Below, one piece after another: positions 33,295-41,951 of a stretch of DNA of 64,000 nucleotides. A program made the translations under genes and the position numbers. The notes under the pieces were generated by a model. That model searched no databases, was not told the DNA's origin, and saw nothing but the letters and a program-made list of their open reading frames with translations. Numbering within the stretch: position 1 is the stretch's first letter; the number at the start of each line of letters is the position of its first letter. This stretch comes from Sphingorhabdus sp. Alg231-15 (GTDB lineage Bacteria > Pseudomonadota > Alphaproteobacteria > Sphingomonadales > Sphingomonadaceae). Location of the stretch: contig NZ_LT703001.1 in the NCBI RefSeq assembly GCF_900149705.1, positions 1,798,001 to 1,862,000 on the forward strand, in the 5' to 3' direction.

Positions 33295-33657
33295 CTACCC
33301 GTTGTCCACTGGATCATTGATGGTGAGCAACTCGATCGTGATCTGTTGGTCGCTGGTGCTTTCGCTGTGAACTAGAATGTCAGCGACAAATTGGCCGGGC
33401 AGATTAAACTCATAGTCGGGCAACTGATTGCAAGCTGAACCGATCCCGGGCATCTCCCCGAGCACAGCCAGTTTAACAACTAGAATATGCCGGGTGCCGG
33501 AGAAGGTGATACTGGCCCATGGTCGCTCTCGCACCATCGTCACCTCATAATCCGCACCGAACAGCTTTTGCAGCTGTTCAACTATTCTCGATCCCGGATC
33601 CCTATGGCTGCGATCCTTTGGTTTCTCTCTCTCAACGGTTTCAGCCCGCATGATCAT
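33295..33657 (-). CDS. Unknown protein, 120 residues
   Basis: This reading frame starts with closely spaced ATGs at 33657 and 33651 (MIMRAET). It has a mixed charged N-terminus (EKPKDRSHRDPGSRIVEQLQKLFG) and a beta-rich centre (YEVTMVRERPWASITFSGTRHIL). No domain is recognised. It overlaps the 3' end of the upstream small gene by 17 bp. The pair is transcribed away from the S24 regulator and may be under its control, which would explain the half-site array between them. It ends convergent with the gene on its left. Confidence 0.55.
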   Translation of the reverse strand: MIMRAETVEREKPKDRSHRDPGSRIVEQLQKLFGADYEVTMVRERPWASITFSGTRHILVVKLAVLGEMPGIGSACNQLPDYEFNLPGQFVADILVHSESTSDQQITIELLTINDPVDNG

Positions 33658-33829
33658 TTCTCCATTTGTTTATGAAATGTTCCGTACGTTTTGAAATTTT
33701 GCTCCCTGGTTGCCTGCCATTGCGCAAGTCGTCCACAAAGCGTGGATCGCGGACCGCTAGGCGTCCGAATTTCGTCGATGCCATGCCCGATTCGCGCATG
33801 AAAACCTCGATTTTCCTTATAAGATACAT
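33641..33829 (-). CDS. Small basic protein with DPRFVxDLRxGR motif
   Basis: A 62-residue protein whose core (STKFGRLAVRDPRFVDDLRNGRQPG) matches a small, widely shared alphaproteobacterial type I recognise by the FGR-x-A-x-x-DPRFV-x-DLR-x-GR pattern. The helix spacing resembles one half of a helix-turn-helix, but DNA binding is only suggested. Translation could also begin at Met11 or Met16. Its promoter should lie in the half-site array upstream. It overlaps the next gene. Confidence 0.6.
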   Translation of the reverse strand: MYLIRKIEVFMRESGMASTKFGRLAVRDPRFVDDLRNGRQPGSKISKRTEHFINKWRNDHAG

Positions 33830-33890
33830 TGCTTGATCTCCGTTCAGTTTAAGCAGTCTGCGGACAAGATTTCGGCTGACGACTCGTCCA

Positions 33891-33948
33891 AAATAGGCAT
33901 TTTCCTATTTGAAATGTAATTTCCTACATGTCTAGGATTTTTCCTATT
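33891..33948. promoter_or_regulatory. Half-site array between the S24 regulator and the small-gene pair
   Basis: The stretch carries a 20-bp dyad (AAATAGG-6-CCTATTT, 33891-33910), a second dyad TCCTA-6-TAGGA (33922-33937), and a further TTTCCTA half-site (33940-33946). In all there are five copies of the TTTCCTA/TAGGAAA-like half-site in under 60 bp. It ends 34 bp before the regulator start codon, as expected for autoregulation and control of the divergent pair. Confidence 0.6.
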
Positions 33949-33981
33949 GCCAATTCCGGTCATTGAGGCTAAATCCGTTAT

Positions 33982-34659
33982 ATGGCCCAAGCGATACCAA
34001 TGGCGGAGGGAGATCCACGCAGTAATCTGGAACAGTTGATCCGGAAAAATGGTGACGATTTTTCATCATTGTCCCGGATGCTGGGCAAAAACCCCGCCTA
34101 TATTCAGCAGTATATAAAGCGTGGTACACCCAAGAAACTCGATGAAAATGATCGGCGAAAGCTGGCGGAGTTTTATGCGGTCGACGAGCAAGTGCTGGGC
34201 GGCACGGGTCAGATGCCAGGTGGCAGCTCAGCCAGCATTGCCAGCCATAATCTCGTTCGAATCAAGCAACTGCAAGTCGAAGCGTCTGCCGGCCCCGGAT
34301 CGTTGGCGGACGATGACGCCATTCAAGACAATATGGCCTTTGGCGCGAAATGGCTGAAACAGCTTGGCCCTGATCCGGCCAACTTGTCGCTAATCTCTGT
34401 CGATGGCGATTCAATGGACCCGACCTTGTGTGATGGCGACGATATCATGGTCGACCACAGTGCTGCTGAACGGCCTTTGCGCGATGGCATCTACGTGCTG
34501 CGGATGGACGATGTTCTGCTGGTAAAGCGGCTGGCGCTTCGACCGTCAGGCAAGTTATCGATTCGCAGCGACAATGATCGCTATCCCAACTGGGGCGATG
34601 TCGAACCGCGAGAGGTCAATATCATTGGGCGCGTGGTTTGGACCGGTCGGCGGCTATAG
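33982..34659 (+). CDS. S24-type transcription regulator (phage repressor/LexA-like)
   Basis: A 225-residue protein. Residues 15-70 form a helix-turn-helix DNA-binding domain (FSSLSRMLGKNPAYIQQYIKRG). Residues 95-222 form an S24 peptidase-like domain with Ser144 in GDSMDP and Lys182 in LLVKRL. An Ala103-Gly104 bond in ASAGPG lies 41 residues before the serine, similar to the spacing in LexA and lambda CI, so RecA-dependent self-cleavage is plausible. The half-site array directly upstream suggests autorepression. The type is common in sphingomonad chromosomes, and no prophage is attached here. Confidence 0.85.
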   Translation: MAQAIPMAEGDPRSNLEQLIRKNGDDFSSLSRMLGKNPAYIQQYIKRGTPKKLDENDRRKLAEFYAVDEQVLGGTGQMPGGSSASIASHNLVRIKQLQVEASAGPGSLADDDAIQDNMAFGAKWLKQLGPDPANLSLISVDGDSMDPTLCDGDDIMVDHSAAERPLRDGIYVLRMDDVLLVKRLALRPSGKLSIRSDNDRYPNWGDVEPREVNIIGRVVWTGRRL

Positions 34660-34729
34660 ACGGTCACTCTCAGCCACTTAACACTATCAGGCCTTGCAAC
34701 TTGCTGGCCGCCCCGCCAAATAGCTGTGC

Positions 34730-35392
34730 ATGACAGAAGCTCCTTTAAAGGCCGTGATTATTCCGGTCACACCGCTCCAGCAAAATTGCACCCTCTTGTG
34801 GTGTACCAAGACAAACAAGGCTGCACTCAGTGACCCAGGCGGAGACTTGGGCCGGCTCAAGGCAGCGGTCGCCGAACATGGTGTTGACCTGGAAAAAATC
34901 ATCATCACCCACGGCCATCTCGATCATTGCGGCCAAGCCGGGATGCTTGCCGAAGAACTCGGCTTGCCAATCGAAGGGCCGCACAAGGACGATCTGTTCT
35001 GGATCGAGCAACTGGATGGTGATGGCGCGCGTTATGGAATGGAGGCCAAAAGCTTTAAACCTGATCGCTGGTTAAATGACGGCGATCAAGTGACGGTTGG
35101 TGATCTCATCCTGGATGTCATTCATTGCCCGGGACATACGCCCGGTCACGTTATTTTCTATCATCAGCCTTCCAAGCTCGCGGTGGTTGGAGATGTTATT
35201 TTTCAGGGATCCATTGGCCGCACTGATTTCCCGCGCGGCAACCATCAGGACTTGATCGACGCCATTACTCAAAAACTCTGGCCGCTTGGCGATGATGTAA
35301 CCTTCATTCCCGGCCACGGGCCGACCAGCCAATTTGGCTATGAGCGCAAAACCAATGCCTTTGTGGCGGATGATGTTTTGGCGGCGCGCTAA
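34730..35392 (+). CDS. MBL-fold metallo-hydrolase (glyoxalase II-like)
   Basis: A 220-residue metallo-beta-lactamase-fold hydrolase. The metal site is THGHLDHCGQ (residues 60-69), with a further histidine in HCPGHTPGHVIF, aspartate in VGDVIF, and a final PGHGPTSQFG. The size and N-terminus (PVTPLQQNCTLLW) match the YcbL/GloB-like subgroup, which hydrolyses thioesters such as S-lactoylglutathione. It ends with a 4-bp tail-to-tail overlap with the sugar dehydrogenase gene. Confidence 0.88.
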   Translation: MTEAPLKAVIIPVTPLQQNCTLLWCTKTNKAALSDPGGDLGRLKAAVAEHGVDLEKIIITHGHLDHCGQAGMLAEELGLPIEGPHKDDLFWIEQLDGDGARYGMEAKSFKPDRWLNDGDQVTVGDLILDVIHCPGHTPGHVIFYHQPSKLAVVGDVIFQGSIGRTDFPRGNHQDLIDAITQKLWPLGDDVTFIPGHGPTSQFGYERKTNAFVADDVLAAR

Positions 35393-36591
35393 GGCCGTTT
35401 GGGAACGACGCGCAGAATTTTACTGACGGGCCCGGATTTATCTTCGGTCAGAAGATATAAATAACCGTCCGGTCCGGTTCGCACGTCACGGAATCGCGCT
35501 CCCAATTCACCAAAAAGTTCCGTCTGCTTTCCCAGAGAGCCGTCGGCTTCCATCTCGACATGGCGCACATGCTTTAGAACCAGAGCAGAAAGAAACAGAT
35601 CATCCTGCCAGTCCGGAAAAGCTTCTCCGGAATATTGTGCGAACCCGGAAGGGGCTATTGAAGGCGTAAAGTGGACCAGCGATTGCTCCGTACCATTACG
35701 CGCTTCAAACGGCGATATGCGACCACCAGAATAGTCTAACCCATACGAAACCGTCGGCCATCCATAATTTACTCCGGGCTTGATCTCGTTAATCTCATCA
35801 CCGCCAGCAGGTCCATGCTCATGGGCGAAAACCCGCCCATCAGCAGCCAGAATGATTCCTTGCGGATTGCGGTGACCATAGCTCCAGATTTCCGGTAAAG
35901 CCCCTTCCCTATCCACAAATGGATTGTCTGCTGGCACCGAACCGTCGTCGTTCAGGCGGACAATTTTGCCGAAATGCGTGTCGAGCTGTTGGGCTTTTTC
36001 GCGAAAATGGAATGCGTCCCCGACCGGCATCAACAATGTGCCATCGCTCAAAAACTGAATACGGGCACCATAATGATTCCCCTGCACACGAGCCGGTGAA
36101 GCGGCAAATAGCTGTTTTCCCTCCGAAAGACGCGGCGCGGCGCCGTCATCATATCTAAACCGCATCAGCAGCAAACTATTCTGGTCCCCTTGGTGCGCGG
36201 CATAGGAAATGTAGACCTGACTATTGGACTCGAACTGCGGATGCAGAACAACGTCGAACAGCCCGGCCTGCATGCCGTCGCCAAAGTGTACTGTTGGATG
36301 CGGTTCGCCAGTTGTAAAATCGTGAACCAGATCAGTCTTCCCATTTTTGCCGACACGCTTCAGTTTGCCGGTACGTTCGGTCACCAGCATGTCTCCATTG
36401 GGAAGAAAGGCGAGAGACCAGGGATGATCAAGGCCATCTGCGACGGTCTGAATTTCATAGTTTATTGGCGCAGGGTCGGCCTTGCCAGCCAATTCGCTGG
36501 TTTTGACACCGGAGGAAGATGCCCCCTGATCGGCACAGGATATCATCAGGCAGGACACCAGTATCGAAAGAATGATTGAATTGCTGCGCAT
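35389..36591 (-). CDS. PQQ-dependent sugar dehydrogenase, lipoprotein
   Basis: A 400-residue beta-propeller protein of the soluble aldose sugar dehydrogenase (YliI-like) family. The lipobox LMISC in MRSNSIILSILVSCLMISC predicts a lipoprotein. Diagnostic parts: LDHPWSLAFLPNGDMLVTERTGKL, VQGNHYGARIQF, EIWSYGHRNPQGI (the PQQ-site histidine region) and FAHEHGPAGGDEINEIKPGVNYGWP. It oxidises aldoses at the periplasmic face of the membrane, passing electrons to quinone. The ATG at 36591 is chosen because it gives the signal peptide; the open frame extends to 36654. Confidence 0.9.
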   Translation of the reverse strand: MRSNSIILSILVSCLMISCADQGASSSGVKTSELAGKADPAPINYEIQTVADGLDHPWSLAFLPNGDMLVTERTGKLKRVGKNGKTDLVHDFTTGEPHPTVHFGDGMQAGLFDVVLHPQFESNSQVYISYAAHQGDQNSLLLMRFRYDDGAAPRLSEGKQLFAASPARVQGNHYGARIQFLSDGTLLMPVGDAFHFREKAQQLDTHFGKIVRLNDDGSVPADNPFVDREGALPEIWSYGHRNPQGIILAADGRVFAHEHGPAGGDEINEIKPGVNYGWPTVSYGLDYSGGRISPFEARNGTEQSLVHFTPSIAPSGFAQYSGEAFPDWQDDLFLSALVLKHVRHVEMEADGSLGKQTELFGELGARFRDVRTGPDGYLYLLTEDKSGPVSKILRVVPKRP

Positions 36592-36712
36592 TTTGTATCC
36601 CCGGAACTTGATGTTACGACTTTCAATCATGTCCAGGCTTTTGTCTACAAGCATTTACGCTTGATCAGCCTGCCAAAGAAGCTAGGTTCGATGTTCTTCT
36701 GGAGTTATCACT

Positions 36713-37165
36713 ATGGCCGGTTTTTTACGCTTTATTCTCGGACTATTCGGAGGAGCATTGATCACCTATATTGTGGGAACAACGGTCAATTCTCAATTTG
36801 TGATGAATGCGCATGGCGTTCCCGTGACATGGGGCGATCGGCTTAACATGACCTTATTCGATATATCCAATATGCTATTATATTTTGTGATCATTGCCCT
36901 TAGCTTTTTGATCGCATTTGCTATTGCAGCTCTCCTAAAGCGGCTGCTCCCCAATCTGGCAAATATTGCCTATCCAATTGCTGGAGCAGCGGCAATTGGC
37001 GCCGCATTGGGGCTAATGTATATGATGTTTCAAACCGTTCCGATCAGCGGCGCGCGTTCAACACTCGGCTTTCTGTCGCAAATGGCTGCGGGCGGACTTG
37101 GCGGATGGATTTTCGGGCGTTTCCTGGTCGCAAACCAAACACATTCCTCAGGCGCAAGCGCTTAG
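36713..37165 (+). CDS. Small four-helix membrane protein (unknown)
   Basis: A 150-residue protein with about four transmembrane stretches (FLRFILGLFGGALITYIVG; LLYFVIIALSFLIAFAIAAL; IAGAAAIGAALGLMYMMF; LSQMAAGGLGGWIFGRFLV). No domain name can be given from sequence. The gene lies alone between the sugar dehydrogenase (divergent) and MAPEG (convergent) genes. A weak GGAG-like site precedes the ATG at 36713. A function related to membrane lipids is not supported by any motif. Confidence 0.6.
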   Translation: MAGFLRFILGLFGGALITYIVGTTVNSQFVMNAHGVPVTWGDRLNMTLFDISNMLLYFVIIALSFLIAFAIAALLKRLLPNLANIAYPIAGAAAIGAALGLMYMMFQTVPISGARSTLGFLSQMAAGGLGGWIFGRFLVANQTHSSGASA

Positions 37166-37177
37166 TCGAACGGTGGG

Positions 37178-37609
37178 CTAGCCTGCTTGAACCGTCACCG
37201 GTGACGTACTTGCGTCTGTCGCACTAAAGTAGGGAATCGCAATGGCATAGGCGCCAAGACCAAGCGTGATAAGCAGTGTCAGTATAGTTCCAACTGTGCG
37301 GCCTTTGCCCAGTTTTCCGCCATCCATTCCGACACCATGGGCAATTCGGCCGAGCATATAGAGGCCGCCAACAATCCACAGCCATGTATGGGAACCGGTC
37401 GCAAGCTCGATAACCGCAATCAGAATCAAAATGATCGGCAAGCTTTCGCCATAATTGGCATGGGCACGCATCCGGCGAATAACCTTTTCATTTCCTCCAT
37501 CACCAACGCTGACTTTCTCTGATGTGCGGACCTGTCCGACACGGATCATTAACCAGATATTGACCATCGCTGCGGCTCCGGCAATGGTAAGTGTAATCGG
37601 TAAAATCAT
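37178..37609 (-). CDS. MAPEG family membrane protein
   Basis: A 143-residue, four-helix membrane protein of the MAPEG superfamily, whose members include glutathione transferases and eicosanoid enzymes. The loop RMRAHANYGESLPIILILIAVIEL with the conserved R-x-x-x-x-N-x-x-E pattern marks the glutathione-site helix. The window also contains gshA, but the two are 19 kb apart. The substrate in this bacterium is unknown; detoxification is inferred from the family only. Confidence 0.88.
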   Translation of the reverse strand: MILPITLTIAGAAAMVNIWLMIRVGQVRTSEKVSVGDGGNEKVIRRMRAHANYGESLPIILILIAVIELATGSHTWLWIVGGLYMLGRIAHGVGMDGGKLGKGRTVGTILTLLITLGLGAYAIAIPYFSATDASTSPVTVQAG

Positions 37610-37754
37610 CGTTCCCCCAAAAAGCTTTTGAATTTATCCCCTGCCTATAGAAGCACAATGCTTGCAACGCACGGGAAAATCGTTATACGCGCCCCTTCGC
37701 GTGTAATTCGCTTACGCATGAGTCGGTGATTCTCTGTAGATATATAGAGGTAAG

Positions 37755-37784
37755 CTTGCTCAAAAGCGGCGTTTGGCTTATTAT
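37755..37784 (+). promoter_or_regulatory. Predicted promoter of rpmF
   Basis: CTTGCT (37755-37760), an 18-bp spacer and TATTAT (37779-37784), about 40 bp before the rpmF start. The spacer includes CAAAAGCGGCGTTT, a 14-mer that recurs at 46178-46191 upstream of the DEAD-box helicase gene. Confidence 0.6.
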
Positions 37785-37825
37785 ACACATATATGAAATT
37801 TGAAATTTAACGAACAGGCTTAGCA

Positions 37826-38005
37826 ATGGCTGTCCCTAAACGAAAAACTACGCCGTCCAAGCGCGGAATGCGCCGTTCTCATGATGCTTTGAAAGTCGAA
37901 GCCTATCAAGAATGTTCCAATTGCGGTGAACTGAAGCGCCCTCACCATATGTGTGGGGCTTGCGGCTTCTATAATGGCCGTGAAGTAATGGCAGTCGACC
38001 TTTAG
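37826..38005 (+). CDS. rpmF: 50S ribosomal protein L32
   Basis: A 59-residue protein, [20 protein letters not shown] at the start, with four cysteines of a zinc ribbon (CSNC and CGAC) and the ending [12 protein letters not shown]. This is the standard alphaproteobacterial L32 of the large ribosomal subunit. The gene stands upstream of plsX-fabH, the usual arrangement that links ribosome and fatty-acid synthesis. Too short for many gene finders, it is nevertheless unmistakable. Confidence 0.96.
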   Translation: MAVPKRKTTPSKRGMRRSHDALKVEAYQECSNCGELKRPHHMCGACGFYNGREVMAVDL

Positions 38006-38066
38006 TCTTTCGGACTTTGGTCGACTATCGTCACGCCATCACGCATTTAATCAAGGGGAATAACCG

Positions 38067-39116
38067 GTGGGGATGAGGCCGCGAATCGCAATTGACGCGA
38101 TGGGCGGCGATGTCGGCGCGCGCGTGATGGTTGCCGGCGCTGCTCTAGCCCGGCATCGGCACGAAGGTTTTCAATTCCTGTTTGTCGGTGATGAAAACGA
38201 GATCAAGGAAGCGCTGAAAAGCCATCCCAATCTTAGCGCCGCTTCCGAAATATTACACGCTGAAGATGTCGTTTCCGGTGATGCGAAACCCAGCCAGGCG
38301 CTACGCGGCTCCAAAAAGACATCAATGGGCATGGCAGTCGGCGCAGTTAAATCAGGCGAAGTAAGTGCTGCGGTGAGCGCCGGCAATACGGGTGCCCTGA
38401 TGGCAATCTCGAAACTTGCGCTACGTACCATGCCGGGCATTGATCGTCCGGCCCTGGCGGCTTTGCTGCCAACCATGAAAGACAGCGACGTCGTGATGCT
38501 GGATCTTGGCGCCAATGCCGAGTGCGACAGCCGCAATCTGGTCCAATTTTCCGTAATGGGTGCAGCCTATAGCCGGATCATGCATGGCTTTGAAAAGCCA
38601 AAGGTGAAGCTGCTGAATATCGGAACAGAAGACGGTAAGGGTACAGGAACATTGCAAGTCGCTGCCGAAGCATTGAAAAATGCTGATGGCCTGGCAATGA
38701 ACTTTCAAGGCTTCACGGAAGCGGACAAGATATCAACCGGCGAAGTTGATGTAATCGTGACAGACGGCTTCTCAGGCAATATTGCGCTAAAGGCGCTTGA
38801 GGGCACTGCACGCTTCGTCACCGATCTGTTGAAACGCAGTTTCCTAAGCTCTTTGCGCTCCAAGATCGGCTTTCTGATTTCTCGACCGGCGACAGAATTG
38901 CTGAAAGAACATCTCGATCCCAACAATCACAATGGAGCGGTTTTCCTGGGCCTGAACGGTGTCGTGGTAAAAAGCCATGGAAGTGCCGATGAAAAAGGCG
39001 TAGCCAATGCGGTAGAAGTTGCCGCAAGGTTGGTAGAGGACAGCATTTTGGAACGCATTAGCGAAGATCTGAATAAGATCAGCAGTTTACCTCCAGTGGA
39101 GTTAGCTGGCAAATGA
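38067..39116 (+). CDS. plsX: Phosphate acyltransferase PlsX
   Basis: A 349-residue enzyme that converts acyl-ACP to acyl-phosphate for phospholipid synthesis. Diagnostic text: IAIDAMGGDVGARVM at the start, SAGNTGALMAISKLALRTMPGIDRPALA, VMLDLGANAECDSRNLVQFS, and IVTDGFSGNIALKALEG. GTG at 38067, 7 bp after AGGGGA, is preferred to ATG at 38073. fabH follows with a 4-bp overlap, so the two are translated together. Confidence 0.95.
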   Translation: MGMRPRIAIDAMGGDVGARVMVAGAALARHRHEGFQFLFVGDENEIKEALKSHPNLSAASEILHAEDVVSGDAKPSQALRGSKKTSMGMAVGAVKSGEVSAAVSAGNTGALMAISKLALRTMPGIDRPALAALLPTMKDSDVVMLDLGANAECDSRNLVQFSVMGAAYSRIMHGFEKPKVKLLNIGTEDGKGTGTLQVAAEALKNADGLAMNFQGFTEADKISTGEVDVIVTDGFSGNIALKALEGTARFVTDLLKRSFLSSLRSKIGFLISRPATELLKEHLDPNNHNGAVFLGLNGVVVKSHGSADEKGVANAVEVAARLVEDSILERISEDLNKISSLPPVELAGK

Positions 39117-40084
39117 GTGGCGCGACCGCCCGCCGCGCGGTCATTAAGGGGACCGGCTCGGCCCTGCCGCGGACGAAAGTGTCAAACGCTGAACTCGCAG
39201 AAAAAGTCGATACCACCGACGCATGGATTGTTGAACGCACCGGTATAAAATTTCGCCATATCGCAGAGGATGATGAAACAACGTCAAGTCTGGCGACAGC
39301 CGCGGCACGGCAAGCACTCGACATATCGGGACTGTCTGCTGATGATATTGATTTGATCGTATTGGCCACTGCAACGCCAGACCAGACCTTTCCCGCAACC
39401 GCAACGATCGTGCAACATGAACTGGGCTGCAACGGATGCGTTGCCTTTGATGTTGCGGCGGTCTGCTCGGGCTTTCTCTATGCGTTGTCCGTTGCAGAGA
39501 GCATGATACGCGCTGGCAGCGCACAAAATGCGATCGTTATCGGCGCGGAAACATTCAGTCGAATCCTGGACTGGGAAGACCGAGCGACCTGCGTATTATT
39601 TGGTGATGGCGCAGGTGCGATCATTCTTTCTGGCGAAGAAACAGAAAAAGGGGTGCTGTCGACGCGACTTCATGCAGATGGCGAGCATAACCAGTTACTT
39701 TATGTAGATGGGGGTGCGGGTACGACAGGAACGGTTGGAAAGCTTCGTATGAAGGGACGAGAAGTGTTTCGTCACGCCGTTGTCAATCTGTCATCAGTAT
39801 TGACCGAGGCATTGGATGCCGCCGGTGAACAAATGGATGATGTTGACTGGGTTGTGCCGCATCAAGCCAACGCCCGTATATTGGATGCGACTGCCAAAAA
39901 ACTAAACCTAGCGCCTGAAAAGGTAATCAAGACAGTGGATCAGCATGCAAATACGTCGGCGGCGTCGGTGCCTTTGGCGCTTGATGCTGCTGTTCGTGAT
40001 GGCCGCATAAAACCGGATGATCTGCTGGTACTTGAAGCGATGGGCGGCGGTTTCACCTGGGGCGCAAGCGTCATTCGATACTGA
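39113..40084 (+). CDS. fabH: Beta-ketoacyl-ACP synthase III
   Basis: A 323-residue enzyme that condenses acetyl-CoA with malonyl-ACP to begin fatty-acid synthesis. The nucleophile is in AFDVAAVCSGFLYAL (Cys about residue 117), the histidine in VPHQANARI and the asparagine in DQHANTSAASVPLAL. GDGAGAIILS matches the family too. The start overlaps plsX by 4 bp. A 150-bp gap separates it from the AraC regulator; no ihfA follows here. Confidence 0.95.
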   Translation: MSGATARRAVIKGTGSALPRTKVSNAELAEKVDTTDAWIVERTGIKFRHIAEDDETTSSLATAAARQALDISGLSADDIDLIVLATATPDQTFPATATIVQHELGCNGCVAFDVAAVCSGFLYALSVAESMIRAGSAQNAIVIGAETFSRILDWEDRATCVLFGDGAGAIILSGEETEKGVLSTRLHADGEHNQLLYVDGGAGTTGTVGKLRMKGREVFRHAVVNLSSVLTEALDAAGEQMDDVDWVVPHQANARILDATAKKLNLAPEKVIKTVDQHANTSAASVPLALDAAVRDGRIKPDDLLVLEAMGGGFTWGASVIRY

Positions 40085-40237
40085 AGGTCATTATGGATCA
40101 GGATAGAGCTACCTGAGCCTTCGTATCGACGCGATCAATGCGGTCCAAATGGGCAGCAGATGACTTGTTGATCGTCAAATTTACATTTTGGTCGAAAGAG
40201 CATTGAGCTTACAGATATCCTGGCCCTAGCTGTATCG

Positions 40238-41278
40238 ATGGGGCAAACAAGTTACGACAATATAAGTGTTTCATCACAGTTTCTCAATCGACTCTTTCGC
40301 AGTTGCCTGGAGATTGGTGCGCGGAAACCTGTTCTGCTGGAAGCATTGGGCCTTGCCGAATCAGAACTGCGTGATCCGCGAACGAGATTTGGGAGCAACG
40401 CCGTCAGTGTCTTGTGTCACACGACAGCTCAGGAACTTGGCAGCGATACCATATTGTCCGATATTGGCAGGGAAATGATGCCCTCCGGTTTCTCAGATTT
40501 TAGTCATGCAGCAATGTTTGGACCAACTTTGAGAGATGTACTGCAGGCTGCTGCAGCGGCACTTGATTTCGGTATGCATAGACCGCTTCTCAATTGGCAG
40601 GAGCTTGGTCATCAATGCCGTTTGACCTGGGATCGCGAATCAGATGCGGCCGACGAACTGGTTGCTGTGGTTTTTTCAATCCTGTGTCATGTTGCTCAGA
40701 CGATAACGCGGGGCGGACCCCCGGTGATTAAGGCTGCATGTTTCCGCAACAGGGGAGGGAAAAACTACGACAGTTTGATCAGTACAGAATATCGTGCACC
40801 CAAATTATCATGTTTTTTCAATCAACCAGATACCTGTCTGGAATTTCATCAGAGCCTTGTCGATCTGCCCAATCCTTTCCGCAATGCGGCGGTTGTGCGG
40901 ACTGCAGGACAACAGTTCGCCCAGTTTCAGATTAATGGGGAAAAATCGGTTCCATTGGCTAAACTGAGCTATAATTACCTGTTTCATTTGCTAGACAAAT
41001 CAGGACTCGGTCTTGACGCGGCTGCGGCCACCTTCGGAATGGCCGAACGAACTCTACGGCGCAAGCTCGTTGCGGAAGGTGCCTCCTTCCGGCAGATATT
41101 GGAACAAGTACGCCGCGATACCTGTCAGCTCTATTTCCTTGAAGGCACACGTTCCCTTTCGGAAATTGCGACCAAATTGGGTTATAGTGAATTGAGTGCC
41201 TTCACCCGGGCATATACGGCGTGGCATGGTCGTTCACCCAGCCGAGATCTCGCAGCGCATATCGCGCTCGCTGCCTGA
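40238..41278 (+). CDS. AraC-family transcription regulator (OruR/ArgR-like N-terminal domain)
   Basis: A 346-residue regulator with an N-terminal ligand-binding domain of the type found in OruR-like proteins (LLEALGLAESELRDPRTRFG). The C-terminal AraC HTH region (residues 250-340) contains GLDAAAATFGMAERTLRRKL and SLSEIATKLGYSELSAFTRAYTAWHGRSPS. The ligand is unknown. The ATG at 40238 lacks a strong ribosome site. No target can be recognised next to it; a tRNA gene follows. Confidence 0.88.
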   Translation: MGQTSYDNISVSSQFLNRLFRSCLEIGARKPVLLEALGLAESELRDPRTRFGSNAVSVLCHTTAQELGSDTILSDIGREMMPSGFSDFSHAAMFGPTLRDVLQAAAAALDFGMHRPLLNWQELGHQCRLTWDRESDAADELVAVVFSILCHVAQTITRGGPPVIKAACFRNRGGKNYDSLISTEYRAPKLSCFFNQPDTCLEFHQSLVDLPNPFRNAAVVRTAGQQFAQFQINGEKSVPLAKLSYNYLFHLLDKSGLGLDAAAATFGMAERTLRRKLVAEGASFRQILEQVRRDTCQLYFLEGTRSLSEIATKLGYSELSAFTRAYTAWHGRSPSRDLAAHIALAA

Positions 41279-41313
41279 CTATGGTGCATTTTCTGATACA
41301 TGATTAAGAAAAA

Positions 41314-41388
41314 TGGTGGGCGTAGAGAGAGTTGAACTCCCGACCCCTTCGATGTCAACGAAGTGCTCTACCACTGAGCTATACGCCC
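41314..41388 (-). tRNA. tRNA-Val (anticodon GAC)
   Basis: The minus strand folds into a full cloverleaf. The acceptor is GGGCGTA/TACGCCC and the D arm GCTC-AGTGGTA-GAGC. The anticodon arm CTTCG-TTGACAT-CGAAG has anticodon GAC (valine codons GTC/GTT). The T arm is GGGAG-TTCAACT-CTCTC, with discriminator A. CCA is encoded at the 3' end (75 nt including CCA). It lies 43 bp after cpdR on the same strand. Confidence 0.96.
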
Positions 41389-41400
41389 ACGCTGCAGGCC

Positions 41401-41419
41401 GTCTAGCTACCCCCTAGAC
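41401..41419. other. Small hairpin between cpdR and tRNA-Val
   Basis: GTCTAG and CTAGAC form a perfect 6-bp stem with a 7-base loop in the 43-bp gap. There is no U-run, so it is more likely a processing signal or a chance palindrome than a terminator. Confidence 0.3.
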
Positions 41420-41431
41420 AGGGTGCAAGAC

Positions 41432-41809
41432 TTAATTCAGTTCACCGATACTATCTGGTTCAAATAGCCGTTGCACTTCAAGAACGAGATCCTTCAAATG
41501 GAACGGCTTTGAGAGAATTTTTGCCTTCGGTACCGATTCACCGGCACGCAAGGTCACACCAGAAAATCCTGTAATGAACATGACTTGCGTATCAGGAGAT
41601 ACTTTGGCGCAATGCTGAGCCAACTCGATACCATCCATCTCTGGCATGACAATATCGGTCAGCAATAGATCAAATTTCTCTGCTTCGAGATAGGGCAAAG
41701 CTGCTGTCCCGCGATCGACCGCGACGACATCATAATTAGATTTTTGCAACGCGCGCGTCAGATGTTCACGCATAGCCTGTTCATCTTCCGCAAGAAGAAT
41801 TCTTATCAT
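41432..41809 (-). CDS. cpdR: Single-domain response regulator CpdR
   Basis: A 125-residue receiver protein. Residues 1-120 form one REC domain with the acidic pocket AEDE, phosphoacceptor Asp52 in LLTDIVMPEMDG and Lys in ILSKPF. The text matches CpdR, which receives phosphate through the CckA-ChpT relay and, when dephosphorylated, directs ClpXP to degrade CtrA and other substrates in alphaproteobacteria. ATG at 41809 is used; the TTG-based longer frame has no support. CtrA is also known to influence GTA production in Rhodobacter, but no link is shown here. Confidence 0.9.
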   Translation of the reverse strand: MIRILLAEDEQAMREHLTRALQKSNYDVVAVDRGTAALPYLEAEKFDLLLTDIVMPEMDGIELAQHCAKVSPDTQVMFITGFSGVTLRAGESVPKAKILSKPFHLKDLVLEVQRLFEPDSIGELN

Positions 41810-41951
41810 TTTCGGGCCATTCCCTGTCGTTATAGTCTTCAAAAACTAAAGCGTTTATGCCTAAACTTAACTATAGGAGCAAATCTCTTAATATTTTGGT
41901 TCTGTGAGCTCTTTTTATGCGATATTGGGAAAAGGAACGAGTGAGAACATA

